NCBI GenBank assembly: GCA_018398765.1
Contig: JAHBMJ010002956.1
Coordinates: 1 to 14,107 of the forward strand
DNA length: 14,107 nt
Source: Chromera velia
Taxonomy: Eukaryota; Sar; Chromeraceae
Direction: 5' to 3'
Part shown: piece after piece, positions 6,852 to 13,860 of the stretch
Layout: each line of letters starts with the position of its first letter
Numbering within the stretch: position 1 is the stretch's first letter
Made by a program: the position numbers and the translations under genes
Notes under the pieces: generated by a model
Told to the model about the DNA's origin: nothing
Databases searched by the model: none
Seen by the model: the letters and a program-made list of their open reading frames with translations, nothing else

Positions 6852-9224
6852 TCATTCTGCAGACGAAGGAACCAACTCCAACTCCACTGCCTCCTCCTTC
6901 CCCTTCCCCTTTCTCTTCCCACCCCCCACCGTCTGTAGACGAAGGGAGCCCGCAGAAAGGCGCGACAGAGCCGCAACAGTATGGGCAGCCAGGCGGAGGA
7001 AAGCAGGAGCCGGTCTCTTGGCAGCAGGCTCTCCATCGTCCTCAATGAAGTACGGCACAGCAACGGTCTGAGAGGAGAAGCTGGAGGCACTCTCGAGGGG
7101 GGAATTCGACAGAGAGACCACAGACGACCTACCCCCTCCGTCTCCCCCCCCCAGCGCCCCCCCGGAAGAAGAAGAGGACATACATTCCCCCCTCTCTTGG
7201 AACGTCAGTTGACGAACAGAAAGGGGAGACGCTTTTCTCCTCTCTACACCCTTCTTTCCCTTAGTGTTCACCTCCCTCTGCAGCTGTCTCTTCCCCTTCA
7301 CTCCCTTCTCCCCCTCTCCCTCTTCTCCAGACGACGAGACAGAAAGACAAACAGACGAAGAAGAAGAGGCGGCCTCAGAGTCACACGACTCGAACGCGAA
7401 ATCCGAGTCACACGCCTCATCTGCCCCCTCCAATCTCATCAAGTCGACAACAGGCGCATCGTCGCGATCAACGAAAACCAAAACCATCACCTTCGAGGAC
7501 TGCACAAACCTCTCACGAAGTCCGCGCAATGCACCCCTCAAGGATTCAGTCTGGCCAAAACCTGCCGACGCCCCCTCACCCCCCGTCTCCACCTCAGACG
7601 TGCTGGTTGTGGAAGGTCTGCGGGTGCGGTCTCTCTCCTGCCGTCTCTGACGATCACGAGACGCCACCAACCCCCTCACGTCCCCAAACATCTCTGCCCC
7701 CCCCTGGGAGAAAATCAACGCCAACTTACCCCCCCCTCCCGAACCCGAACCCTTTCTCCCACTGCTGCCGTTCTGCTGCCCCCCATCACACACCACATCG
7801 GATGGTCTGCCTACCACCTGAACGCGCCACCCCTCACCCTCACTTTCTGTAACTACGGAGGAAGAGGACCATGGAAGGGGGTTGTCCTCATGTTCTGCTG
7901 CTGCTAGCCATCTTTCTAGCTCGGCCAGACATGGAGGGGAACCCGAAGGCCCCGGCATCCCTCGTGCCGGGCCCCCCCCCCCTCCTTTCCCCCTTTCTTT
8001 TCTGACACAGAATTCAGACAGGGCCGGGAGACGGAGCGGCATTGCAAGCAGCTCCTGTGGAAGCGTCAGAGAGAAATATTTCTGAGCAAGGCGTTGGAAT
8101 CTGAGGGCAAAGGAACGGTCGCATTTGAGGGCTCCTAGAGCGGAAAAGTGGGCAGCGTCGTGGGTGGAGGGGTGGAGGAGAGTGTCGGCAACCGCTGCTT
8201 GATACCGGGGGAACAGACGCATTGCCGTCTGACGGCCTCGTTGTTTCTGTGCACGGACACTCTCATCTGCATCCCCACCCCCCCACCCATCACCTGATTC
8301 ATCTACAGACCGCAAAGGCCCGACTGTGTCCCCTCCCTCCTGCTCCCCTCCCTCTTCCTCCTCCTCCTCTTCGTCTTCCTCCTCTTCGTCTTCTTCATCG
8401 ACACGCGAGGCGGAGTCTTCCTCTTCCTCGCAAAAGGAAGAGAGACCCTGCAGGGCCTCGGGGAGATCTAAGAAGGCGTCTCCAAGGGTGTCGTAACTCC
8501 GCCTTTTGGGACCGTCAGACAAAATCTGGAACGCCTGTCTGACACGCAGGAACTCCTCCTCAGACCCCCCCTTATCTGGGTGCACCTCGGTGATTCGTCT
8601 CTTGTACGCTTTTTTTATCTCTGGCTCGAGGGCGTCTCTGGACAGCCCGAGGGCATCGTACAGACGGAAACTTTTCTTAGACGGGACACGGGAAAATGCA
8701 AACAACTGCGTGGTGGGACCGGCTCTTTCTCTTCGGGCACAGAAACTGTTCTCCATCGTGTCTTCCTCAAAAAAGTCGTCACGGGGGGAGGGCAAATTTT
8801 TGTTTTTCTGTGGAGGTTTTTTCTGATTTCCTATCAATTGATCTGCTCTTTTGGGATGTTCCACCTTCATGATTTTTCGGTTCGGTCCGTTGAGAGAAGC
8901 AGAGACGTCTGACAATGGCACTTTCATCCGTGTGCCCGTGCTTGTCTGCTTGTGCCTTTCTTTTTGGTTTACTCGCACGGAGTCCCTCAGAACATCATCA
9001 AGCTCCAGGTCCTCTACTGATTTCTCCTGTCGGAGGCTTTTGAGGAAATTTGTTTTCGTTTGGAAAGAAGCGGCAGAAGCCGAAGGAGAAGGATCGTTAC
9101 TTGAATCTTGATCTCCGTCTCCCTCTTGCACTTTTTGCTTCTTGGCACTTTCTTCGAGTTCACTCTCGTCAGAGGACTCCTGAGCGATCAGAGCCCCAAC
9201 AAGGATCTTCCTCCTCTTGTACAT
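6852..9224 (-). CDS. Class C J-domain (DnaJ/Hsp40-like) protein, 790 residues
   Basis: A J-domain lies at about residues 187-247 (LYDALGLSRDALEPEIKKAY...). It has the invariant HPD at 215-217, followed by KGG, the helix III segment FLRVRQAFQILSD and the ending RRSYD. The HPD loop is how J-proteins stimulate Hsp70 ATPase, so this is most likely an Hsp70 co-chaperone. There is no Gly/Phe region and no CxxCxGxG zinc domain, hence class C. Residues 1-160 are charged and Ser-rich with basic patches (RRK, KKQK) that could be nuclear signals. Residues 265-292 are an acidic Glu/Asp tract. Residues 330-410 (RLFPRYQAAVADTLL..., FALRFQRLAQKYF...) and 560-600 look folded but unassigned. Between them are Gly/Ser-rich stretches. 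The start ATG is at 9222-9224 and the stop TGA directly precedes 6852. The gene is intronless across 2.4 kb. The specific client is unknown. Confidence 0.9.
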   Translation of the reverse strand: MYKRRKILVGALIAQESSDESELEESAKKQKVQEGDGDQDSSNDPSPSASAASFQTKTNFLKSLRQEKSVEDLELDDVLRDSVRVNQKERHKQTSTGTRMKVPLSDVSASLNGPNRKIMKVEHPKRADQLIGNQKKPPQKNKNLPSPRDDFFEEDTMENSFCARRERAGPTTQLFAFSRVPSKKSFRLYDALGLSRDALEPEIKKAYKRRITEVHPDKGGSEEEFLRVRQAFQILSDGPKRRSYDTLGDAFLDLPEALQGLSSFCEEEEDSASRVDEEDEEEEDEEEEEEEGGEQEGGDTVGPLRSVDESGDGWGGGDADESVRAQKQRGRQTAMRLFPRYQAAVADTLLHPSTHDAAHFSALGALKCDRSFALRFQRLAQKYFSLTLPQELLAMPLRLPALSEFCVRKERGKGGGGGPARGMPGPSGSPPCLAELERWLAAAEHEDNPLPWSSSSVVTESEGEGWRVQVVGRPSDVVCDGGQQNGSSGRKGSGSGGGGKLALIFSQGGAEMFGDVRGLVASRDRQRRQERDRTRRPSTTSTSEVETGGEGASAGFGQTESLRGALRGLRERFVQSSKVMVLVFVDRDDAPVVDLMRLEGADEACDSDFAFESCDSEAASSSSSVCLSVSSSGEEGEGEKGVKGKRQLQREVNTKGKKGVERRKASPLSVRQLTFQERGECMSSSSSGGALGGGDGGGRSSVVSLSNSPLESASSFSSQTVAVPYFIEDDGEPAAKRPAPAFLRLAAHTVAALSRLSAGSLRLQTVGGGKRKGKGKEEAVELELVPSSAE

Positions 9225-9550
9225 ACTCAGTCAGATCGAGAACGTGAGAAGTGGTACTGAGAAAAACAGCTAACGAAGAGACGCCGTTGAACTCGTGTCA
9301 ATTTTTTTTGCAAAATCCAGCAAGACGCTGACACGCAATCACCAAGCCCTCTCTTTCTTTGCCGCAATGCCGATCAGTACAGTGAACGCGTGACACAACA
9401 CTGACATCACCAGAGAGAGATGGGGAGAATCGTCGATATTATAATACCACGAACGAAATCGAACGAACACGAACATACACGAACACAATACAAAGATGCA
9501 CAAAAAAATATTATAGAAAAGTGACACGCATAAAATCACGCGCATATGAC
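9225..9550. other. Upstream region of the J-domain gene
   Basis: This is the 5' flank of the minus-strand J-domain gene. No supported gene lies here. A 68-codon minus-strand frame (9339-9545) is hydrophobic and low in information. GAACGAA/CGAACACGAACA units recur around 9450-9485 (CGAACGAAATCGAACGAACA), a small tandem tract. No TATA or initiator element can be called with confidence. Confidence 0.35.
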
Positions 9551-9570
9551 ACGCACATGCAGTTGGACCC

Positions 9571-9882
9571 GCGGCGGCGCGGCAGGGCCCGCCGCCCCGC
9601 CGCGCGCCTTATGCGGAGCAATAGCGCGGAGCTGAAAACCTCCAGCTAGACGTGATGCGATCTTCGATGCAGCGTTTCTACAGACACCGCGGCGTTTGTG
9701 TGTAAACGCCGCGGTGCGTCCTTCGCGGCGCGCCGCGGGGAAAAAACTTGGAGGAGAAGGGGAGGACCGCGACGCGCCGCTCCGCGGCGCGGTACCAGTC
9801 GAGCAAGTTTCCGCGGCAGGTCCGCCGCGAAGCGGCGGGACCGTCGCCTTTTTCTCTCCGCGACGGCATCGAAAAAAAAAAA
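9571..9882. repeat. Array of six GC-rich hairpins ending in an A11 run
   Basis: Six inverted repeats follow one another. (1) GCGGCGG 9571-9577 pairs with CCGCCGC 9597-9603. (2) CACCGCGGCGTTT 9685-9697 pairs perfectly with 9704-9716, 6-nt loop. (3) CGCGGCGCGCCGCG 9724-9737 is a perfect palindrome. (4) GCGCCGC 9774-9780 pairs with 9784-9790. (5) GGTCCGCCGC 9819-9828 pairs with 9832-9842, one bulge. (6) CCGTCGC 9841-9847 pairs with GCGACGG 9860-9866. A run of 11 A follows at 9872-9882. Open frames here are Arg/Ala/Gly low-complexity and not convincing. Possible readings: a structured non-coding RNA, a retroposed structured RNA with a poly(A) tail, or a cluster of GC palindromes like those spreading in some organelle genomes. 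The structure is seen; all three explanations are inference. Confidence 0.6.
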
Positions 9883-9956
9883 GTGGATCAGTGAAAAGTA
9901 GAGTCTCACCTCTCTCGGAATTCCTCCAGTGGAATCCTATGGGCCCTCCCGTGTCG

Positions 9957-9979
9957 ATCCTCTAGCCTGTCTAGAGGAT
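9957..9979. repeat. Hairpin ATCCTCTAG / CTAGAGGAT
   Basis: Nine-bp perfect arms, 9957-9965 and 9971-9979, flank a 5-nt loop CCTGT. No gene context explains it. It lies 75 bases beyond the GC hairpin array. Confidence 0.6.
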
Positions 9980-10263
9980 TCCTCAAACTGCTATACTCCC
10001 AAATTCCTGGCCCTCTCCTATTAGAGGACCACAGCGAATACGTTAACCTAACGTACCCATCTAAACCGATACAGATAATCAGAAATAAATATCTGATCAG
10101 TCTCTTCACCAGACAGAAAATCTATGAACCCCCACAGTCTACAGTACGCTCTTGCTGGTGGCCTCGTGCAATACTCAGAGCACAAGAGAACCACAGAAAC
10201 ACATAGGGCACAGTACAGTTCCTACACATAAAGCTCTGTCAGACCCTAGGTCAAGTCTCTCAT

Positions 10264-10366
10264 TCAGACAGACGGTAACCGCCGTGCACGTCTGTCTGAC
10301 TGTCTGGAAATTAATTCGGGACCGGAATTAATTTTCAAGCCTCCGATGGCATAACCGCACCATCGG
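10264..10366. repeat. Three consecutive hairpins
   Basis: First, TCAGACAGACG 10264-10274 pairs perfectly with CGTCTGTCTGA 10289-10299. Second, AAATTAATTC 10308-10317 pairs with GAATTAATTT 10325-10334. Third, CCGATGG 10343-10349 pairs with CCATCGG 10360-10366. The three stems sit within 103 bases. This could be a folded RNA, the 5' region of the spliced transcript suggested by the intron at 10411, or transposon end debris. A 13-bp CGGGACCGGAATT occurs within the second stem (10317-10329) and again at 10578-10590. Confidence 0.5.
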
Positions 10367-10410
10367 CCTAATTAAATTCTATACGAAGGCCCGGAGCACA
10401 CACCACCACG

Positions 10411-10493
10411 GTGAGTGCCTCGGGTATATTTCTTACGCCAAAGTATATACAGACCATACCATAGAACTCATAACATATACACTTCTGTTGCAG
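10411..10493 (+). other. Predicted spliceosomal intron (83 bp)
   Basis: The donor is CACG|GTGAGT at 10411. The acceptor is ACTTCTGTTGCAG ending at 10493, with a branch-like CATAAC about 24 bases upstream of it. Joined in phase 0, the downstream exon reads VPCHPVLTGRCVRVASFSS and so on, to a TAG at 10568-10570. No long upstream exon can be fixed because stops occur near 10330. The splice signals are strong; the encoded product is unknown. Confidence 0.4.
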
Positions 10494-10549
10494 GTGCCCT
10501 GCCATCCCGTGTTGACGGGCCGCTGCGTGCGCGTCGCTTCTTTCTCTAG

Positions 10550-11602
10550 CTCGGGGCAAAGGGACGAATAGAAAAGCCGGGACCGGAATTCACCTTCCGC
10601 GAATCCAACCAGGAACGGGACCGTCTTTTCTTTTACAAGATCGTCAAGATCGAGTCCGCCAAGTGTTGCTCTAACAGTTCTCAGCCCAGAGAGCTGTACA
10701 GATTCTTGTTAAGCGATCAACTGAGAGCAGTGGGACCTCCCTGAACCTAAGTACCACTTAAAAAGATATAATCAAGATGATATAATGAGACCTACCCGAC
10801 TTTAACATCATTTTGGACTTTGAAATATAGGATGTTCTAATATGTTTTATAGTATTTCAACATTGTTTATATACCTTTAAATTAAATAGACATTCTTTAA
10901 AACGTGATTCTTTTAAGATAAAATTAATATTAAAAAAAAAATTGAAGCTGAACCTGTCAGTGTCAGGAGATTTTAATTTTTAAGTTCTTTTAGCATTCAA
11001 TTATGATAATGCATAATATTGTATCTACAATTTTTTTTTATAATTTTGATTACACATAAATAAATATTTAAGTACAATATCATGTCAACATGAATGCTTA
11101 GTAGAATAACTGAATTCAAATTATCTTAGTAAATTAAATCTAAACTCAATTCTTTGTTTTATCTTTTGTTTTAAAGAATGTTTATTAAATTTAAAAGCTT
11201 ATAAACAACGATTAAATACAATAGAACACCCTATGTTATTCCTATATTTCAAAGTCTGAAATGATGTTAAAGTCCGGTAGGTCTCATTATGTCATCAAGA
11301 TGATCTCTATCTGCGGCATCGTTTTTTAAGAGACCATCCACAGCTGCGGCATAGATGATCAAGACTGTTACACCGTTTAGATATGTGGCTTTGGCTTTCA
11401 AGACACCATAAATGATCCGTGTCTGCGGTGCGGACTTTCAAGCTTATCCAAAAATGCGGCTTAAACTTTTGAGTAGTAGTTAGGTTCAGGGAGGTCAGCA
11501 GTGGGCTCAACCTGTCAAAGGAATATTCATCTATATAATTTGTATGCTTCCATGAATACTAAGTTCAATACTTCACAGTTGAATCTGCTTGCTCGACTCT
11601 GA
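10550..11602 (+). pseudogene. Exon-like open frame split by a MITE insertion
   Basis: After an acceptor-like CTTCTTTCTCTAG ending at 10549, a frame stays open to 10733 (…FYKIVKIESAKCCSNSSQ..., ...ELYRFLLSDQLRAVG). The 763-bp element at 10734-11496 interrupts it. If the element and one target-duplication copy are disregarded, the frame continues (…STCQRNIHLYNLYASMN...) to a TGA at 11600-11602, about 93 codons in all. That length is only moderately unlikely by chance. No family is recognised. It competes with the reading that ends at the TAG near 10569, so coding status is tentative. Confidence 0.25.
10734..11496. mobile_element. 763-bp MITE-like DNA transposon with 8-bp target duplication
   Basis: The element begins GACCTCCCTGAACCTAA at 10734 and ends with its exact complement TTAGGTTCAGGGAGGTC at 11496. 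It is flanked by perfect 8-bp direct repeats AGCAGTGG at 10726-10733 and 11497-11504. The arms are long: the left (10734-10903) and right (11168-11496) share imperfect inverted homology, including GAGACCTACC, GACTTTAACATCATTT, GACTTTGAAATATAGGA and ATTCTTTAAAAC. The right arm carries about 160 extra bases (about 11310-11470) with TGCGGC-containing subrepeats that the left arm lacks. No transposase frame lies inside, so it is non-autonomous. An 8-bp duplication fits hAT or Mutator-like families, but the terminus GACCTCCC is not a classic hAT CAGGG end, so the family is left open. Confidence 0.85.
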
Positions 11603-11652
11603 ATTTATGTGAAGGTGATAGTCTGCCCGGACTGTCTTACCATCTGAGTGTT

Positions 11653-12465
11653 ATGGTGCCCAAACGAAAAGCGCCTAACTCTGGCGCGAAGACGACGCAG
11701 TCTTAGAAGTCCTTGAAGTTCTTTGTTGCCGCAGAGAAGAAAGGGAAGGGGGCTGCCAAGGCCGACCAGCCATTACTCGGTGGCCTTGTGCCTCTAGCCG
11801 CCTGGAAATCTCCTCGGCAGTCCTCCCCTCAACAGTCCTCCCCCCCTTAGCAGTTCTCCCCTCGCCCGCGTCGATCTGCGAGGCTCTCTGCTGCAGCCAC
11901 CTCTCCAAACAGGCAGCAGCAGCAGGATTCGCCACAGACCCTTGCTAGCGGGTCTCCTTCAGTGAGGAGACGGCAGAGTATATCTAAAGAAGGAAAGGGA
12001 AAGGAAGAAAAGAAGGGGTTGAGAGTGGGCTTTCCAAGCAAGGACAAAAAGAAGACAAACACACCGTGAAATTATGGGTATAGACCGCCCAAACTGTATC
12101 ACGATAGACTGACGGCAAAGGGGTGTCTTGAGTTCCAAAACGGGAAGATCGTGTACAGAATTTGTGATGAGCGATTTCTCCGCACAGGGGAGAAGCCCGC
12201 TAGGGAAGGCAACTATGTCGATGATTCGACGAGCATGGAAGAGCGTCGGTGGGATGAGCACTTTAATACAACTTTCCACAAAGAGTCTGCAAGAAAGAAC
12301 CTCAAACACCATAACAAGGCGAGGGAGAAGGCAGCCCGTTCAGAGTTTGTACAAAGAATGGAGGAGGCGTCTCACAAGGCAGCGCTGAAAAGTGATGCTT
12401 CTTTTGAGGCACAGATGCTACAAATATTCAAAGAGATCAAGTTCTTTGCTGAACATACCCTCCCG
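11653..12465 (+). pseudogene. hAT-like transposase relic, 5' part, three in-frame stops
   Basis: One frame runs from an ATG at 11653 (MVPKRKAPNSGAKTTQS) to 12465, broken only by TAG 11704-11706, TAG 11848-11850 and TGA 12067-12069, with no frameshift. The first part is basic and Ser/Gln/Pro-rich. From about 12070 it reads NYGYRPPKLYHDRLTAKG, then CLEFQNGKIVYRICDERF, resembling the N-terminal BED/TTF-type zinc-binding region of hAT-like proteins. It then has a charged helix-rich segment (RKNLKHHNKAREKAARSEF) and ends ...IFKEIKFFAEHTLP, which matches the conserved xxxFxAxxxLPxS pattern upstream of the hAT catalytic core. Continuation is in the feature at 12718. It is most likely an inactive copy, unless the stops reflect recoding. 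Family assignment is by recall of pattern, without a search. Confidence 0.6.
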
Positions 12466-12717
12466 GTCAGTGTCAGTCGCCCACGATCTGTGTATTTTCT
12501 GTTAGAGCCTCTCTCCTCTCACTTTGTTTGACTTTCTTGTTTTGCTTTTTTGTTTGGCTTTCTTGTCTTTCCTCCATTTGTGTTTCACTTTTCTGCCCTT
12601 GCTTGACTCCTCTTCTTTCACATTGCTCATTTTTGTTCGCTTTCTCTCTTGCCTCTTTATTCCTCTGTGCACTTCTGTGCAACACCTACGTATCCACATC
12701 GAAAACCTGCATAGCAG
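12466..12717 (+). other. Intron-like AG-free pyrimidine tract within the transposase relic
   Basis: Coding similarity stops after ...HTLP, where GTCAGT occurs at 12466, and resumes at SRGAHLPKKF just after ATAGCAG (12711-12717). Between them the plus strand is T/C-rich, and no AG dinucleotide occurs from 12508 to 12712 (205 bases), as expected for the branch-to-acceptor zone of a spliceosomal intron. The donor is uncertain: phase 2 is needed, and GTATTT at 12492 fits the phase better than GTCAGT at 12466. AG 12714 and AG 12717 are both possible acceptors. Confidence 0.45.
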
Positions 12718-12898
12718 GGGCGCTCATTTGCCGAAGAAGTTCACAGACAAGTCTGCGGCTCAGCAAATTATGGTTGTAATTTCGGAGGCCATTATCAAGA
12801 GGCTTGTCAAGCTGCTGGACAGCGTCCCCTTCTTCTCAATGACCATCGACGGCTCAAACGACAGAACCTCTGAATCCAACGTCATCGTTTTTATTGAG
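12718..12898 (+). pseudogene. hAT-like transposase relic, catalytic-core segment
   Basis: The frame reads GAHLPKKFTDKSAAQQ, then ISEAIIKRLVKLL, then SVPFFSMTIDGSNDRTSESN and VIVFIE. The block FFS-x-x-x-DGS-x-D closely resembles the first catalytic Asp region of hAT transposases and the domesticated ZNF862/ZBED-like relatives (typically FFSxxxDGSTDR). The Asp at 12848-12850 would be the first acidic residue of the RNase H-like fold. After VIVFIE (about 12898) the frame turns into Phe/Pro/Ser-rich sequence matching a second T/C-rich, possibly intronic, stretch up to about 13030. The rest of the core (insertion domain, second Asp, Glu, dimerisation domain) is not found in the window. Confidence 0.6.
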
Positions 12899-13048
12899 TC
12901 TTCTCCTTTCGCACACGTCTTGAAGTTCCCCTTTCGCCGCACATGTCTTCCCCTTTCGTCTCATGGCTCAATCAAGCTGCATCGCTCCCGCGTCCTTTCC
13001 TTTCCCCTTTCTTTTTCTCCACGTCTGAAGAAACGTATGAGCAGGTCC

Positions 13049-13855
13049 AACAGAGTGAACTCTAAAGTAGGACTTAGTGGAATTCAAAGTGACTTTTAAA
13101 TTTACTATATTCTAGCTTCATTATAAAGTAAAACTAAGTTATTTAAAACAATCTAAAGTTTTTTAGAGCATTTAAAATCGTTACTTCTGTGCGAATCTGC
13201 TCAAATGCGCTCAAAAGACTGGTTGATTAGCTAGAGAAAAATTATGATCACCGCGGCACATGGAAGTTAGTGAATGTTACCTGCAAAGAAATACACAGGC
13301 ATAACACTAATGAATACGCTCAACAGCAATGTTTAGCGCCGCCAATCAAGTACAAAGAATTGTTTCTTCTGTAAGGGAAACAGTGCAGGAAGGAGGGCTT
13401 CACAGCTAGGCTGGTCAAACCGGACAGGAGACGGTTAGCAGGGGTCGGAGAGGATTCCGAAGAACACAGCATAGAGACAACATAATTCTGTTCACAAAGA
13501 ACTCACACTACACGGTGTAAAAGCTTGCAAATCGTTCTGCGTGTGCCAATGAGAAACTGTGAAAAAGAAGGACAGGTCTGTAGGTAGATCTAGATGTTCA
13601 GAGGGAGACCAGTATGGAGTGTCACAAATGAGAAAGGCTGAACGAGTAAGTAGCACTTGCATCGGGATAGTATGGACCGCTTTGAAAGACTCACACACAC
13701 GGAGCAAGTAGAAGACATTCAAATGTATTTAAATGCTCTAAAAAACTTTAGATTGCTTTAAGTAACCTAGTTTTACTTTATAATGAACCTAGAATATAGT
13801 AAATTTAAAAGTCACTTTAAATTCCACTAAGTCCTACTTTGGAGTCCACTCTGTT
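13049..13855. mobile_element. 807-bp non-autonomous DNA transposon, 128-bp TIRs
   Basis: The terminal inverted repeats are 13049-13176 and 13728-13855 (128 bp each). By eye they differ at seven positions, about 94.5% identity. They begin AACAGAGTG and end CACTCTGTT. The flanks carry a 4-bp direct repeat GTCC at 13045-13048 and 13856-13859. The 551-bp interior has no transposase or other recognisable frame. The insertion sits inside or immediately downstream of the hAT-like transposase relic, so it is younger than that copy. A 4-bp non-TTAA duplication does not point to one superfamily. The high arm identity suggests fairly recent activity. No sequence relationship with the 10734-11496 element is evident, so these appear to be two families. 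Confidence 0.85.
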
Positions 13856-13860
13856 GTCCA

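Noticed and set aside
6981-7907. A 308-codon plus-strand open frame, rich in Pro/Arg/Ser
   Set aside because: It lies wholly opposite the J-domain gene. Its composition is what the antisense of Gly/Ser/Glu-rich codons gives, and it has no domain.
8222-8542. Plus-strand open frames opposite the acidic tract of the J-protein
   Set aside because: The Leu/Pro/Arg repeats are the complement of the GAG/GAA run, so they are shadows.
9571-9866. rRNA, tRNA or Rho-independent terminator explanation for the hairpins
   Set aside because: I see no cloverleaf, B-box or conserved rRNA segment, and bacterial terminators do not apply in this context.
9646-9965. Open frames on both strands across the GC hairpins
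   Set aside because: They are low-complexity Arg/Ala/Gly sequence produced by GC palindromes, with no domain on either strand.
10734-11496. Assigning the 763-bp element firmly to the hAT family because a hAT-like relic lies beside it
   Set aside because: The 8-bp duplication fits, but the GACCTCCC terminus and the duplication AGCAGTGG do not match usual hAT features, and proximity alone is not evidence.
11675-12312. Minus-strand frames opposite the transposase relic
   Set aside because: The plus-strand frame matches transposase patterns. The minus-strand frames have no recognisable content.
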